Assembly: GCF_002874535.1 (NCBI RefSeq)
Contig: NZ_CP025025.1
Location: 246,001-310,000, forward strand
Reading direction: 5' to 3'
DNA: 64,000 nucleotides
Source: Mesobacillus jeotgali
Lineage (GTDB): Bacteria; Bacillota; Bacilli; Bacillales; Cytobacillaceae
Part shown: piece after piece, positions 8,555 to 17,011 of the stretch
Numbering within the stretch: the first letter of the stretch is position 1
Layout of the letters: each line of letters begins with the position of its first letter
Notes under the pieces: generated by a model
Told to the model about the DNA's origin: nothing
Databases searched by the model: none
The model's input: the letters and a program-made list of their open reading frames with translations, nothing else
Program-made: the position numbers and the translations under genes

Positions 8555-8583
8555 AGGGACGCAAGAATCGTTCTTGCGTCCCT
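8555..8583. repeat. Perfect 13-bp-stem hairpin
   Basis: AGGGACGCAAGAA-TCG-TTCTTGCGTCCCT is a perfect inverted repeat downstream of the small minus-strand gene at 8601-8777. Neither side carries a clean T run, so it may be a processed 3' end or a member of the GGGAC hairpin family rather than a standard terminator. Confidence 0.6.
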
Positions 8584-8600
8584 CCCCAAAAAAACTGTTC

Positions 8601-8777
8601 TCAATTCTGGTTATCCTTTAATGTCAACATGAATCTGTTCCGATACTTCGCTTTGTTGAGCAATTGTTCAATAGCTTTAAGAATGGAATGGCGCTCGTCT
8701 TGGTTTTGGGCATTCATTAATTGTAACTTCAAATGTTTTAATTTCGCTTGTTCTTCTGTAGAAAGATTGCTTTGCAT
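8601..8777 (-). CDS. Small protein of 58 residues, unknown
   Basis: A short reading frame on the minus strand begins MQSNLSTEEQAKLKHLKLQL and ends in 'LKDNQN'. It has AAAGGAGG 7-8 bases upstream of the ATG, one of the best binding sites in the region, so translation is likely. The product is helical and highly charged with no membrane segment and no cysteine. I do not recognise it. It lies between the TetR-linked membrane gene and the chemotaxis receptor, transcribed apart from both. Confidence 0.6.
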   Translation of the reverse strand: MQSNLSTEEQAKLKHLKLQLMNAQNQDERHSILKAIEQLLNKAKYRNRFMLTLKDNQN

Positions 8778-8939
8778 TCGTGAATCCTCCTTTAGATTAA
8801 AACATTAATACTAGAATAAATGGAGGATATTAAGAAGGTGCAGGTGATATATTAAGACTTTTTTAAGAAGAATGAACTTTTCAATTCGTTGCTGAGTAAA
8901 CTTGCATGCTAGGCTATTTTTGTCCTTATTTTTAGAAAA

Positions 8940-8970
8940 AGAAAAAACCTGATCTCATTGGATCAGGCTT
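8940..8970 (-). terminator. Terminator of the chemotaxis receptor gene
   Basis: Read on the minus strand, CCTGATC-CAAT-GAGATCAGG is followed by six T. The stem begins within the last codons of the receptor gene, a compact arrangement. Confidence 0.85.
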
Positions 8971-10651
8971 TACCGCCAAGACGAAACTGGCTGGTAATCT
9001 CGGATAAAGACTTGGCAAGGCTATTCAACTTCATACCGATTGCATCAGTGGCTTCCATCTGTTCGACTTGAACCTCGCTTGCTAGAAGCATTTCTTCTGC
9101 GCTTGCCAGGGTTTCCTGTGAGACAGAAAGGAAGCTGTCGGCTCCCTCAGCTAATTGCGGGAGCGTGTTTTCAAGGTTTTCCAGTTCACCTTGCATCGAT
9201 TGGAGCTTGGTGCTAACGACGGAAATTCCGTTCATCAGTTCGTCGAAGGAAGTTTGTGAGCTGCTTGCCATTGATAGGTTTGTTTTGATTTTCGAGTGCA
9301 TCTCATCAAATTCTTCTGTCGCCCCAATCGTAATCTTCTCCATTTTACCGATGGCCTGAGTTATTTCCTCAGCCGTTTTCGCAGATTGTTCAGCGAGGCT
9401 GCCGACTTCATTAGCGACAACAGCAAAGCCTTTGCCAGCTTCCCCGGCACGGGCTGCTTCAATCGAGGCATTGAGCGCGAGCAGTTTTGTCTGGTCGGCA
9501 ATCGCCTTTACCATGCCAACAAGCTTCGTGATCGAATGTGAATAGTCTTTTACCTGATAGACAGTATTGGCTAATTGTTTGAAGTCCGTTTCAAAAGAGT
9601 GAATCATTGAGATCAATTCGCCTAGGGTTTTTTCGCCATTCACAGCTGATGCATTCATTGTTGCCGAACTGCTGAACACACTGTCCATATTCGCTACCAT
9701 GGCTTCAATCATGTCCTTCATATCTGTAAAGCTTCGAACGCTTGTCTCTGAGCTGGCTGCGGTTTGTTGTGCTCCCGTTTTGACAAGATGGATGGCTGCG
9801 ACGAGCTGCTGACTGCTTGCCAGTGAGCTTTGAGAGGAATCCTTCAGCTCATCGCCGGTATTGCCTAACTCTTTTGTCGTTGCAGTCAGTTCCGTAACCA
9901 TTTTCATCATCTGCTCAATCATGCTGTTGTAGCTTTTTTGCAATGAGTTGATTTCCGGAGTAGAGGTATCAATGTCAGGAGCACTTTGCAGATGCCCATC
10001 ACGTACCTTTTTCATTGTGTTTCTAAGCTCGTTCAAAGGCTTCGTCAGTTTTTTGACAAACAGGCTGATCATAATCGTTGAAGTTAATAGACTGATCAAG
10101 ATGACAACGATTGTAAAATAGGCCATTTCATTAACAGGCCCCATATATGTACTGGTCGGGATTACGATGACATAAATTCCGTTAATTTCTTTCATTTCAT
10201 TAAAAGCAATCGTATAGTCTTGTCCATTGAATTCGGAATGGACCACCCCGTTCTTGGACTGTTGGATGGATTTTATCTGATTGTCAGAAAAGTTATACTC
10301 TGAATTTTTGCTTACGTTGAAGGGAGCAGCTTTTCCGTCACTAATATAGAAGAAATCAGAAGCAATTCCATCATCCTTAAGCTTTTTTTGCTGTGAGCGG
10401 ACATTAGCTTCCAGCTGCTGCCTGAAGTATTCTTCGTCACTGATATAAACAAATTTCAAATTCTCGGCTATGTATCCTATTAATTGTGCTTCTCTTTCAA
10501 GGCGGTGCTCGACCGTTTCCACAGCCATATTCCTCGCCTTCATATACGAGCTGACACCCACGGTGACAACCGAAACCATCAGAAGAGAGATAAATAATAG
10601 CAGCAGGCGGGTGCCCAAGGTGAAAGATGAAAGCCTGGTTGTAAACTTCAA
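8963..10651 (-). CDS. Methyl-accepting chemotaxis protein
   Basis: The 562-residue receptor has a membrane helix near residues 14-35, an extracellular sensor of about 135 residues, a second helix (about 172-195), a HAMP linker with '[20 protein letters not shown]', and a long cytoplasmic coiled coil. The signalling tip is clear: '[20 protein letters not shown]'. The usual QTNLLALNA reads QTKLLALNA here. It relays ligand binding to CheA and CheW. I start at TTG 10651, seven bases after GGAGGT; the ATG at 10657 is too close to it. No other chemotaxis gene is in the window, so it is an orphan receptor. Confidence 0.93.
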   Translation of the reverse strand: MKFTTRLSSFTLGTRLLLLFISLLMVSVVTVGVSSYMKARNMAVETVEHRLEREAQLIGYIAENLKFVYISDEEYFRQQLEANVRSQQKKLKDDGIASDFFYISDGKAAPFNVSKNSEYNFSDNQIKSIQQSKNGVVHSEFNGQDYTIAFNEMKEINGIYVIVIPTSTYMGPVNEMAYFTIVVILISLLTSTIMISLFVKKLTKPLNELRNTMKKVRDGHLQSAPDIDTSTPEINSLQKSYNSMIEQMMKMVTELTATTKELGNTGDELKDSSQSSLASSQQLVAAIHLVKTGAQQTAASSETSVRSFTDMKDMIEAMVANMDSVFSSSATMNASAVNGEKTLGELISMIHSFETDFKQLANTVYQVKDYSHSITKLVGMVKAIADQTKLLALNASIEAARAGEAGKGFAVVANEVGSLAEQSAKTAEEITQAIGKMEKITIGATEEFDEMHSKIKTNLSMASSSQTSFDELMNGISVVSTKLQSMQGELENLENTLPQLAEGADSFLSVSQETLASAEEMLLASEVQVEQMEATDAIGMKLNSLAKSLSEITSQFRLGGKA

Positions 10652-10863
10652 AATCATTACCTCCAATTATGATACTATCGACCTATTAAATTCAGTATAC
10701 AGAGGCTTTGTAAATTGAATGTTAAGATTTTGTAAGGTTACTTTTTCTATTTTTGGAAGAGCGTGGCTCATCCTATACTTTATCGGGTTTTCGGCGTTCT
10801 AATAGAATGTAATGACAACGAAGGAACTCGTGAAATCTCGTGGGAGGTCACCATGTCCCGCGT

Positions 10864-10895
10864 AAAAAGAAAAAGCCGGGGATGATCCCCAGCTT
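10864..10895 (-). terminator. Terminator of the SDR-ArsR operon
   Basis: Read on the minus strand, AGCTGGGGAT and ATCCCCGGCT pair and a T-rich tract follows. It lies 8 bases past the ArsR stop codon. Confidence 0.85.
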
Positions 10896-10902
10896 CGTTA
10901 CA

Positions 10903-11205
10903 CTATAAACATTCATTTTCCACGGTATGAATCAGCTTTTTTAATAATTGTACCGAGTGATCCAGGGAGAGTGAATAATACCGCTGTGTGCCCTTTTGTT
11001 CGATTTCCACCAGGTTATGTTCACGAAGGATTTTCAGATGGTGGGATATAGCCGGCCTTGATAAGGTTGATTGCTCAGTTATTTCGTTTACGCTTAAACG
11101 CTCTTGGTCAGCTAATAATAGGATGATATCTTGTCTGGCAGGGTCACTTAATGCCGTGAAAAGCGGTATGCACGAACGAAAAACATCGATTGCTTTTTCC
11201 CCCAT
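10903..11205 (-). CDS. ArsR family winged-helix regulator
   Basis: A 100-residue ArsR/SmtB-type repressor: 'FTALSDPARQDIILLLADQ' start helix, recognition helix around 'SRPAISHHLKILREHNLVE' and the wing 'QKGTQRYYSL'. The CxC/CxxC metal motif of ArsR or SmtB is absent (cysteines only at about 12 and 99), so it probably senses something other than a metal, or acts constitutively. It is the second gene of an operon with an SDR enzyme (46-bp gap) and is the best candidate to bind the palindrome at 12041-12080. Confidence 0.9.
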   Translation of the reverse strand: MGEKAIDVFRSCIPLFTALSDPARQDIILLLADQERLSVNEITEQSTLSRPAISHHLKILREHNLVEIEQKGTQRYYSLSLDHSVQLLKKLIHTVENECL

Positions 11206-11250
11206 TGAATGCTCTCCTTTGTTGATTCATTATTTTTTATTAAAACGTAA

Positions 11251-12018
11251 TTAGGCTTCTTTCGCAACATATTTAGCTATTTTTGCTGCAAGGCTTCTAG
11301 GGAGGAATTTCGCTGCGTATGCTCCAACTTTATTTGTGCTGCCGGTAATGACGACACGCTTTCCGGCCATTAATGCTTGATAGCCTTGTTTTGCGACGTC
11401 TTGTGAGGACATGGCTCCGCTGAACATCTTAGTTTTTTCAACATTCGCTACGGATGCAAAATTGGTCTTTGTCGCTCCAGGGCATAGCGTCGTGACGGTT
11501 ACATTCGTGCCTGCCAGCTCTTCTGCAAGAGCTTCGGAAAAAGATAGCACATAGGCTTTCGTTGCATAGTAAACGGCCATCATAGGTCCAGGCTGGAATG
11601 CAGCTGTACTGGCAACATTCAGGATTCTTGCTCTATTGGAGTTTTCCTTTAGCTCAGGAAGAAAGTAATGCGTCAACTCGGTAAGAGCGGTAATGTTCAA
11701 GGTGATCATTTCTGATTGCTTCATAATGTCGAGCTTTTCAAATTTGCCCATCAGCCCAAACCCAGCATTATTCACTAGAGTATCAATCGTGATTCCAGCG
11801 GCTTTCACTTCCTCATATACTTCCCTGGCTGCATCAGACTGGCTTAAATCCTTAGTGATCACTGTAATGTTCAATTTGGGATAACGGTTTTTGATTTCCT
11901 CCATTTTGGTCTTGTTACGGGCCACTAGGACTAAATCATATCCATCCTCTGCAAACATGGCTGCAAACTCATATCCTAAACCAGCAGATGCTCCGGTAAT
12001 TAAAACAGTTTTATTCAT
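11251..12018 (-). CDS. SDR family oxidoreductase
   Basis: This 255-residue classical short-chain dehydrogenase shows TGASAGLG (7-14), 'NNAGFG' (about 87-92), the catalytic serine region 'NVAST' and the active-site 'YYATKAY' (YxxxK, about 154-158). It resembles the YqjQ/DltE-like group that reduces small carbonyl compounds with NADPH. First gene of a two-gene operon with an ArsR regulator. AGGAGG lies 8 bases before the ATG and a composite palindrome lies just upstream. Confidence 0.88.
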   Translation of the reverse strand: MNKTVLITGASAGLGYEFAAMFAEDGYDLVLVARNKTKMEEIKNRYPKLNITVITKDLSQSDAAREVYEEVKAAGITIDTLVNNAGFGLMGKFEKLDIMKQSEMITLNITALTELTHYFLPELKENSNRARILNVASTAAFQPGPMMAVYYATKAYVLSFSEALAEELAGTNVTVTTLCPGATKTNFASVANVEKTKMFSGAMSSQDVAKQGYQALMAGKRVVITGSTNKVGAYAAKFLPRSLAAKIAKYVAKEA

Positions 12019-12040
12019 TATTTTAAATCCTCCTATGTTT

Positions 12041-12080
12041 ATATGTTTAAAAGTTTAAACGTTTAAGAACTTAAACATAT
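12041..12080. promoter_or_regulatory. Composite 40-bp palindromic operator of the SDR-ArsR operon
   Basis: The outer arms ATATGTTTAA and TTAAACATAT are exact reverse complements; the centre TTAAACGTTTAA is itself a perfect palindrome; four unpaired bases separate each arm from the centre. The element begins 23 bp upstream of the SDR start codon. The nested symmetry fits two or more dimers of the co-transcribed ArsR protein. Confidence 0.7.
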
Positions 12081-12469
12081 AATAAGCTTTGCTTTATGAA
12101 AATGCAAGTCTTTAGAGGATAAATTTGTTTGGTTTGTTTATCCATCCTTCATTGGGCGGGACATCGAACCGTTCGGTTTTCATTTCGGAAATTCTGAGCC
12201 TCCCATCACCACTCCTGATATATCCGCAAATTTCTCCCTCAGCAGTGCTGAGTATCGCTCAGCCTTAGCTAACCCAGCATATCTTCAAAATGTTACCGCT
12301 TCCATTCACTTTCTCGGCCATATGCTCACGAATGGCTCTATATCCCTTGAATGTGAACCTGAGGATGTTACCATTAATAACGTTGGCAAAACACGAACGG
12401 TATACGAACACTTTTTGAATGAGGTGCTAGTTCCTTCTAAATGCAGACGGATTTACAAGGAGGTATTGG
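12081..12469. other. proBA leader region, no T-box or riboswitch recognised
   Basis: This gap holds the divergent promoters of the SDR operon and proBA. I looked for a T-box (AGGGTGGNACCGCG and TGGNACC hairpin), since proline genes in Bacillus are often T-box controlled, and found none. Small hairpins such as CAGCAGTGCTG near 12240 are visible. The open frame 12322-12510 is not convincing: no binding site, overlap with proB. Confidence 0.5.
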
Positions 12470-13594
12470 ATGTTAGAGCAAGACAGGAAGATAAAAAGAG
12501 TTGTAATTAAGATTGGCAGCAGTTCGCTGACGAGCATGCATGGGGAAATCAGCCGCAGGAAGCTGGAGAACCTGGCGAACCAGATTGTGGCCTTGAAGGA
12601 TGCGGGCTATGAAACGGCAGTCGTTTCATCGGGCGCCGTCGCTGCAGGGTACCGCAAGCTTGGCTGCATTCAGCGGCCGACATCATTGCCGGAAAAACAG
12701 GCAGCCGCTTCAATCGGGCAAGGCCTGTTAATGGAATCTTACTCAGAACTCTTTTTATCTCATGGGTACGTCGCTTCCCAGATATTGATCACGAGAAGCG
12801 ACTTCGCGAATGAAAATCGCTACAACAATATGAAAAATACGTTGAATGTCCTGTTGGAGAGAGGCATCATCCCGATCATCAATGAAAACGACACGATTAC
12901 AGTCGATCGTCTTCGTTTTGGTGACAACGATACGCTGTCAGCGAAGGTCGCAGCATTGATCGAGGCTGACCAGCTGATCATCCTTTCCGATATCGACGGC
13001 TTGTATGACGATAATCCGAACAACAACCCAGACGCTAAGTTGCTTGATAAGGTCCATGAAATCACTCCTGAAATCGAAGCAGCTGCAGGCGGTTCCGGAA
13101 GTGCGGTCGGTACAGGCGGGATGAAATCGAAAATCTCCGCTGTGAAAATTGCGATGGCATCTGGTATCGATTCGTTTTTAGGGAAGGCCGACAGCAAGGA
13201 CATTCTGGTTAAAGCAGTGAGCGGAACAGCAAAGGGTACGTATTTCAACCAGGATCCTGAAGGCTTCAACCTCGACAACAACCAGCAATGGATCGCGTTC
13301 CATTCAGGACCTGAGGGCGAAGTGATTATCAGCCCAGAATCAAAGACAGCAGTTATCGAGGATCGGAAAAATATCCTTTCGTCAGACATCCTTCATGTAA
13401 AAGGCAGGTTTGGCGAAGGAGCCGTTGTCAGAGTGATGGATGAAAATGGAGAAGAAATCGGCCTCGGACGAATCAAATATTCTAGCGGAAAATTGGAAGA
13501 GACACTTATTGAAGAAGAATGTGAACGAAAAGAAGCGATTGAACAGGATACATTTGTCTGTTCTCGTGACTTTGCATTGCCGGTATCAGTCTAA
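12470..13594 (+). CDS. proB: Glutamate 5-kinase
   Basis: ProB phosphorylates L-glutamate to glutamyl 5-phosphate, the first step of proline synthesis in the cytosol. The 374-residue protein has the amino acid kinase domain (about 8-255) with 'VVIKIGSSSLT', 'VSSGAVAAG', 'INENDTI' and 'GTGGMKSK', then a C-terminal PUA domain (about 280-360). Length matches the family (about 365-375). AAGGAGGT precedes the ATG. The gene is followed by proA after 21 bp, so the two are co-transcribed. Confidence 0.97.
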   Translation: MLEQDRKIKRVVIKIGSSSLTSMHGEISRRKLENLANQIVALKDAGYETAVVSSGAVAAGYRKLGCIQRPTSLPEKQAAASIGQGLLMESYSELFLSHGYVASQILITRSDFANENRYNNMKNTLNVLLERGIIPIINENDTITVDRLRFGDNDTLSAKVAALIEADQLIILSDIDGLYDDNPNNNPDAKLLDKVHEITPEIEAAAGGSGSAVGTGGMKSKISAVKIAMASGIDSFLGKADSKDILVKAVSGTAKGTYFNQDPEGFNLDNNQQWIAFHSGPEGEVIISPESKTAVIEDRKNILSSDILHVKGRFGEGAVVRVMDENGEEIGLGRIKYSSGKLEETLIEEECERKEAIEQDTFVCSRDFALPVSV

Positions 13595-13615
13595 AATTTT
13601 ACAGGAGGCGTTTTG

Positions 13616-14881
13616 ATGACATTGACAATGACACAAACAACGACAGTAGAAGAACAAGCGATTGCAGCGAAAAAGGCAGCTAAACAGCTGAGCATCCTTT
13701 CCACTGAGGAAAAAAATGAGGCGCTGCTGATCCTCGCTGACGCTTTGGAAACTAATTATGAAGCGATTTTAGCAGAGAACGAGAAGGACTTGCAGAATGG
13801 AAGGGATAAAGGCTTCGAGGCAGCATTCATGGATCGCCTGGCACTTACTCGTGAGCGAATCACCGACTTTGCGGAAGGCCTGCGTCAGGTAGCTGAGCAT
13901 GCTGATCCAGTCGGGGACGTCCTTTCAGACTGGACACTGGAAAATGGACTCAATGTAAAAGAAATCCGCGTTCCGCTCGGCGTTATCGGCATGATTTACG
14001 AAGCACGCCCGAACGTAACCGTCGATGCAGCAGGACTGGCTCTGAAATCAGGAAATGCGATCATTTTGAAAGGCGGATCATCCGCACTGTCCTCCAACAA
14101 AGCAATCGTCGACATCATGCACCAGGCACTTGAAAACACAAAGGTGCCAAAAGAAGCCATCCAGTTCATCGCCACAGCAGACCGTGAAGCAACGCAGCAG
14201 CTGTTCACGATGAAAGAGCATATCGACGTCCTGATTCCACGTGGAGGCGGAGCACTGATCAAAGCTGTTGTCGAAAACGCAACGGTACCTGTACTGGAAA
14301 CCGGAGTTGGAAACTGCCACCTATACGTCGACAAAGAAGCTGACACCGAAAAAGCATTGAACATCATGATCAACGCCAAAACAGACCGCCCGGCAGTTTG
14401 CAACGCAGCCGAAACACTTGTCGTTCATCAGGCATGGCTTGAGGAGAACAAAGAGCAGCTTGCGATCGCATTCAAGGAGAATGGAATCACTGTACATGGT
14501 GATGAAGCAGCAGCAGTTGCACTGCCAAACGTAATACCAGCAACTGAAACCGACTGGGCAGACGAATACCTTAGCCTCGACATCGCCGTCAAGGTAGTCA
14601 ACAACATCGATGAAGCCATCGAGCACATCGATCAGTACGGCACAAAACACTCAGAAGCAATCATTACTGAAAATGCTGAGAACGCAAAGAAGTTCCTGCA
14701 GCTAGTAGACGCAGCTGCGCTATATCATAACGCATCCACTAGATTCACAGATGGAGGAGCTCTAGGGTTTGGTGCAGAGATTGGGATCTCAACACAGAAG
14801 CTGCATGCGAGAGGGCCGATGGGGCTGCCTGCGCTGACTACTCGGAAGTATGTTATGGTTGGGGATGGATTAGTGAGGTAA
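13616..14881 (+). CDS. proA: Glutamate-5-semialdehyde dehydrogenase (gamma-glutamyl phosphate reductase)
   Basis: ProA reduces glutamyl 5-phosphate to glutamate semialdehyde with NADPH, which cyclises to pyrroline-5-carboxylate. The 421-residue protein has the ALDH-like fold with 'PLGVIGMIYEARPNVTVDA', 'LKGGSSA', 'IPRGGGALI' and the catalytic-cysteine segment 'RPAVCNAAETL'. A C-terminal 'GALGFGAEIGISTQKLHARG' is typical of ProA. Start is ATG 13616 with AGGAGGCG upstream; a TTG three bases earlier is less likely. proC is not in the window. Confidence 0.97.
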   Translation: MTLTMTQTTTVEEQAIAAKKAAKQLSILSTEEKNEALLILADALETNYEAILAENEKDLQNGRDKGFEAAFMDRLALTRERITDFAEGLRQVAEHADPVGDVLSDWTLENGLNVKEIRVPLGVIGMIYEARPNVTVDAAGLALKSGNAIILKGGSSALSSNKAIVDIMHQALENTKVPKEAIQFIATADREATQQLFTMKEHIDVLIPRGGGALIKAVVENATVPVLETGVGNCHLYVDKEADTEKALNIMINAKTDRPAVCNAAETLVVHQAWLEENKEQLAIAFKENGITVHGDEAAAVALPNVIPATETDWADEYLSLDIAVKVVNNIDEAIEHIDQYGTKHSEAIITENAENAKKFLQLVDAAALYHNASTRFTDGGALGFGAEIGISTQKLHARGPMGLPALTTRKYVMVGDGLVR

Positions 14882-14908
14882 CTTTTAGCCATTTATATAG
14901 AAGAAAAG

Positions 14909-14946
14909 AAGGCTTTCCTTGCCGTTTTTGGCTGGGAGAGCCTTTC
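14909..14946 (+). terminator. Probable terminator of proBA
   Basis: AAGGCTTTCC pairs with GGAGAGCCTT with one mismatch around a 16-base loop; a pyrimidine-rich TTCTCTCC tract follows rather than a pure T run. Confidence 0.55.
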
Positions 14947-14956
14947 TCTCCTGGTG

Positions 14957-15150
14957 AAATAGACGGAAAAATTCCGCTTAATTAGTATTTTTCTTTAAAA
15001 AAAGCTTAAATAGGCGGAGAGATTCCGCTTAATGACTCAAAAAAATCGAAAATTGGAGGTTTTGCATTGCATAGTCGGAAAATCTCCCCTTATATACCCC
15101 GAAAAACACCTCTAATCTCTATTTAACCGGAAAATCTCCCCTTATTTGAA
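14957..15150 (+). repeat. Four-unit dyad repeat, copy 1
   Basis: Units near 14959, 15009, 15070 and 15120 are variants of TA-NN-CGGA-A-AATTCCG-CTTA. Units 1-2 read CGGA..ATTCCG; units 3-4 read CCGGAAAATCTCCCCTTA, the opposite orientation. The same layout occurs at 24443, 33690, 37641 and 43264. It sits between the proBA terminator and the next promoter and encodes no protein. The rest of the gap to 15411 holds an AT-rich promoter region and a GTCCCTGTGTC fragment near 15287. Confidence 0.85.
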
Positions 15151-15411
15151 ACTCATCACCGTATTTCTGTCCCCGTCAGCACCACGAGCAAAGCGGAAGT
15201 CAGATTCATGAAATAAAATCTCCTATCCCCATCCATGCTTTCCCTTTTGTTCATACTCGTTTTTGATAAGAAATGTTCCCGATGTCCCTGTGTCACAAGA
15301 TAAAGAAGGAAATGAGCCGGTGGTATAGAATATTTGAATAAATGTAAGTAAATGAGTTCTCCTTAAATAAGCAAAGGAGAAGCTGCAAGTTCAATTAAAG
15401 GGGATAAGAAA

Positions 15412-16065
15412 ATGAATGTTCTCATTGTATTCGCGCATCCGGACAGCAAATCGCTTAACGGGGCATTAAAAGACGTAACGGTTGAAAGCCTGGAGCAGAA
15501 CGGTCATAAGGTAAGAGTATCAGACCTTTACGAAAAGAAATTTAAAGCCATTGCTGATAAAGATGATTTCCTTGTGCTTAAAAATCCAGACCGTTTTAAT
15601 TATATTTCTGAACAATACCATGCACTGAAAAGTAACACCTTCACAGCTGACATTGTAGAAGAACAAGAGTTAGTAACCTGGGCGGATCTGATTATTTTCC
15701 AATATCCGATGTGGTGGACCGATGCCCCCGCAATCATGAAGGGGTGGTTTGATCGAGTCTTCTCCTACAGCTTTGCGTATGGTCCAGGCCGATATGATGA
15801 AGGGAATTTAAAAGGGAAAATGGCGATTGTATCTGTGACTCATGGAGCGGAGGACCTGTCGGAGTACGGAGAAACCGGAATAAAAGGGAAAGTCGAAGAG
15901 CGCTTATTCAATATTCAACACGAGAAACTTTACTATTGTGGAATGACTGTACTAAAACCTTTCCTGTTCCCGGCGGGTGCTGATGAGGAAACGAGGCTGC
16001 AGCAAATCGAAGGTTGGAAGGAACGGCTAGCGGGATTAAAGAGCGAAACACCTGTATACGGTTAA
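15412..16065 (+). CDS. NAD(P)H-dependent quinone/flavin oxidoreductase, flavodoxin fold
   Basis: The 217-residue enzyme resembles the NQO1/MdaB/KefF group of FMN or FAD-dependent NAD(P)H:quinone reductases. Visible motifs are 'VLIVFAHPDSKSLN' (flavin phosphate site), 'WADLIIFQYPMWW' and 'APAIMKGWFDRVF', plus 'GKMAIVSVTHGAE'. Such enzymes reduce quinones or azo compounds by two electrons and protect against electrophiles. A rare-quality binding site (AAAGGGGAT) precedes the ATG. It is monocistronic with its own terminator; no MhqR-type operator is visible upstream. Confidence 0.9.
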   Translation: MNVLIVFAHPDSKSLNGALKDVTVESLEQNGHKVRVSDLYEKKFKAIADKDDFLVLKNPDRFNYISEQYHALKSNTFTADIVEEQELVTWADLIIFQYPMWWTDAPAIMKGWFDRVFSYSFAYGPGRYDEGNLKGKMAIVSVTHGAEDLSEYGETGIKGKVEERLFNIQHEKLYYCGMTVLKPFLFPAGADEETRLQQIEGWKERLAGLKSETPVYG

Positions 16066-16072
16066 TTTGCAG

Positions 16073-16105
16073 ATGCCTTTTTCATATGAAAGAGGCATTT
16101 TTTTT
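16073..16105 (+). terminator. Rho-independent terminator
   Basis: ATGCCTTTTTC and GAAAGAGGCAT pair and eight T follow. Confidence 0.88.
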
Positions 16106-16430
16106 GAATGCTCAAAATAACAACAGAAACTTACACTGCCATGTTGGTTAAAAGACTTGGAAAACAAGAACAACTCGGACTTTCCTTTTAAGTATTTCGG
16201 TTTTTCAAATGAGACACATTACTCCCCATGTCTCACGATGGATGCCAGAATTATAATGATAGGCATGGAGGGGGTGGGACTCAGGCATTTCCCTGTTGTT
16301 CTAAGCAAAATATTCGTAGTCTCGTATTCTATAGCCTTTTACGGCAAAGAAAGAAGCAAGTCTGCCGAAGCCTCTCTCTTAAATTGTACGGTTTCCGGAT
16401 GGAAAGCAAGAACATGGCATATGTCCCCAA
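16106..16430. other. Intergenic region, no gene recognised
   Basis: Two overlapping open frames cross this gap but lack binding sites and recognisable content. GAGACAcattactccccaTGTCTC near 16209 is a small palindrome similar to other GGGAC/GAGACA elements in the window. Confidence 0.5.
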
Positions 16431-16859
16431 TTATGATCTTAATTGCCACTTAACGACAGTCACCCTCGTCCCTTTGCCTGACGAAGATTCAATATAGAAT
16501 TCATCCATCATGTTTTTTACGCCAGGTATGCCAGCTCCGAGGCCACCTGATGTGGAAGATCCTTGTTTCAGGGCATTGCTTATATCTAGGATTCCTGGTC
16601 CCTGGTCACTGGCTGTGATTTTTAAACCGGTTTTAATGACTTCTTCAATCGGCTCAAAGCTGATTTGCCCTGTGCCTGCATATCTATATATGTTTCTTGC
16701 AAGCTCTGATACTGTGGTGATTATTCTTACCTGATTGATAGAATCGAAATGAAGGTTCTTAGCGAAAATTCTTCCCATTTTTCGAGCTGTGATAATGTCA
16801 TTTTCACATTGAATTCGAACTAATGCTTTATTATGCATATCCTGGAATTCCTCTGTCAT
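16431..16859 (-). CDS. rsbT: Anti-sigma regulatory serine/threonine kinase RsbT-like
   Basis: The 142-residue GHKL ATPase-type protein matches RsbT, the switch kinase released from the stressosome to activate RsbU and then SigB. Visible ATP-site motifs: N box 'SELARNIYRYAGTG', G1 'SDQGPGI' and G2/lid 'GGLGAGIPGVKNMMDEF'. RsbW-like kinases lack the 'PGVKNMMDEF' ending. Length fits RsbT (about 133-140). In B. subtilis rsbT sits inside rsbRSTUVWX; here it is alone, with an RsbR paralogue 2.5 kb away. GGAGGGTGGGG precedes the start. Confidence 0.85.
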   Translation of the reverse strand: MTEEFQDMHNKALVRIQCENDIITARKMGRIFAKNLHFDSINQVRIITTVSELARNIYRYAGTGQISFEPIEEVIKTGLKITASDQGPGILDISNALKQGSSTSGGLGAGIPGVKNMMDEFYIESSSGKGTRVTVVKWQLRS

Positions 16860-16929
16860 TCATTTTCCCCACCCTCCAGATGAAATAAAGTAAATATTGT
16901 CTGTAGAATTTGGTTACGGAAGATATTAT

Positions 16930-16978
16930 GAAAAAAAGAAAAAGCCAAAAGAAGGTGAAATCACCTTCTTTTGGCTTA
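16930..16978 (-). terminator. Strong terminator
   Basis: AAGCCAAAAGAAGGTGA and TCACCTTCTTTTGGCTT form a 17-bp perfect stem; on the minus strand a T-rich tract follows. It ends the gene at 17012-17701. Confidence 0.92.
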
Positions 16979-17011
16979 TGTCTGGTTCTATCGCCCAGAT
17001 AATTACGGCCA

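Noticed and set aside
10903-11205. Arsenic- or metal-sensing ArsR
   Set aside because: The paired metal-binding cysteines are absent and no metal transporter is nearby.
12322-12510. Open frame of 62 codons before proB
   Set aside because: No ribosome binding site, no recognisable content, and overlap with the proB start.
16157-16497. Two overlapping open frames downstream of the oxidoreductase gene
   Set aside because: Both lack binding sites, and the second overlaps rsbT on the opposite strand; no family resemblance.
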